Position numbers and translations under genes: made by a program. From NCBI RefSeq assembly GCF_022346425.1, contig NZ_JAKRCW010000006.1:80925-144924 (forward strand): a stretch of DNA of 64,000 nt. Direction: 5' to 3'. Below are positions 63,880 through 64,000 of this stretch, piece by piece; position 1 is the stretch's first letter; every line of letters starts with the position of its first letter. The notes under the pieces are model-generated. The model saw only the letters and a program-made list of their open reading frames with translations. It was not told the DNA's origin and searched no databases. This DNA is from Pseudoglutamicibacter albus. Lineage in GTDB: Bacteria > Actinomycetota > Actinomycetes > Actinomycetales > Micrococcaceae.

Positions 63880-64000
63880 TGAAGCGTCCTGGGTTTAGTT
63901 CCTACCTCAGCTAAGGAAGGATTGAACTATGCCTAGAAAGTATTCCGTCGAGTTCAAGGAGAAGGCGGTCCATCAGATCATCGAAATGGTCCGCCTGGAG
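63880..64000 (+). mobile_element. IS3 family insertion sequence, left end, cut by window edge
   Basis: The element appears to begin with TGAAGCGTCCTGGGTTTAGT at 63880, exactly where methyltransferase coding similarity ends. It carries an OrfA start at 63929. The right end lies outside the window, so size and target duplication cannot be checked. The left boundary is inferred from the loss of host coding and the TG start usual for IS3 ends. Confidence 0.75.
63929..64000 (+). CDS. IS3 family transposase OrfA, partial
   Basis: Only the first 24 codons are present: MPRKYSVEFKEKAVHQIIEM followed by VRLE, the typical start of an IS3-family OrfA helix-turn-helix protein. AAGGAAGG lies upstream as ribosome-binding site. 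The frame is open to the window edge. It differs from the OrfA relic at 62193, so the two elements are not copies of one another. Confidence 0.9.
   Translation, partial: MPRKYSVEFKEKAVHQIIEMVRLE

Noticed and set aside
1..64000. tRNA, rRNA or CRISPR array
   Set aside because: No cloverleaf-like T-loop/anticodon layout, rRNA similarity or regularly spaced repeat-spacer pattern was seen by eye. A tRNAscan or CRISPR search would settle this.

Overview
The window is a stretch of an actinobacterial chromosome, most likely from the Micrococcales and plausibly a member of the Micrococcaceae with moderate G+C. The evidence is gene content and order: MtrA-MtrB-LpqB, SecA of the actinobacterial type, Rv2175c- and Rv3235-type proteins, DUF3040, a giant NAD-dependent glutamate dehydrogenase, an LAxTG (sortase E type) surface protein and many GTG starts. 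The species call is an inference.

Region 1 (1-15.4 kb) is the edge of the division and cell-wall cluster. It holds rsmH (cut by the left edge), mraZ with an array of MraZ boxes, a 1276-residue wall-anchored surface protein, a MacA/MacB-like exporter operon with a lipoprotein, DUF3040, dinB, a polyprenyl diphosphate synthase, an Rv2175c homologue, and a secreted LysM/lytic transglycosylase preceded by a pair of MtrA-like boxes.

Region 2 (15.6-34.4 kb) holds glutamate dehydrogenase, a CpaE-like ATPase with a CpaB/SAF-like partner, small actinobacterial proteins, secA, hpf, comF, and the envelope-stress operon mtrA-mtrB-lpqB.

Region 3 (34.5-45.6 kb) holds a degenerate MetE-like protein, chorismate mutase, mnmA with its cysteine desulfurase (tRNA thiolation), a J-domain protein, a TrmL-type tRNA methyltransferase, an RskA-like protein, a PIG-L deacetylase, etfA and etfB, and an HtrA protease.

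Region 4 (45.7-53.7 kb) concerns the membrane: a PspA partner that has lost its TPM domain, PspA, an ABC-2 transporter with a DesK/DesR-like two-component system behind a clear palindromic operator, and a Pit phosphate transporter.

Region 5 (53.9-64 kb) is accessory. It holds an ankyrin protein, an AT-rich VOC protein, a DUF4272 protein, a tightly coupled pair made of a DUF4132-like protein and a 1525-residue protein of unknown function, an IS3 relic, a frameshifted Abi gene, an orphan copy of the ATGACA-N2-TGTCAT operator, a 37-codon gene, and the tail of an MmeI-like DNA methyltransferase cut by a second IS3 element running off the right edge. This looks like a decaying defence island, and the DUF4132/giant pair is the best candidate for an undescribed system. 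I saw no tRNA, rRNA or CRISPR array.
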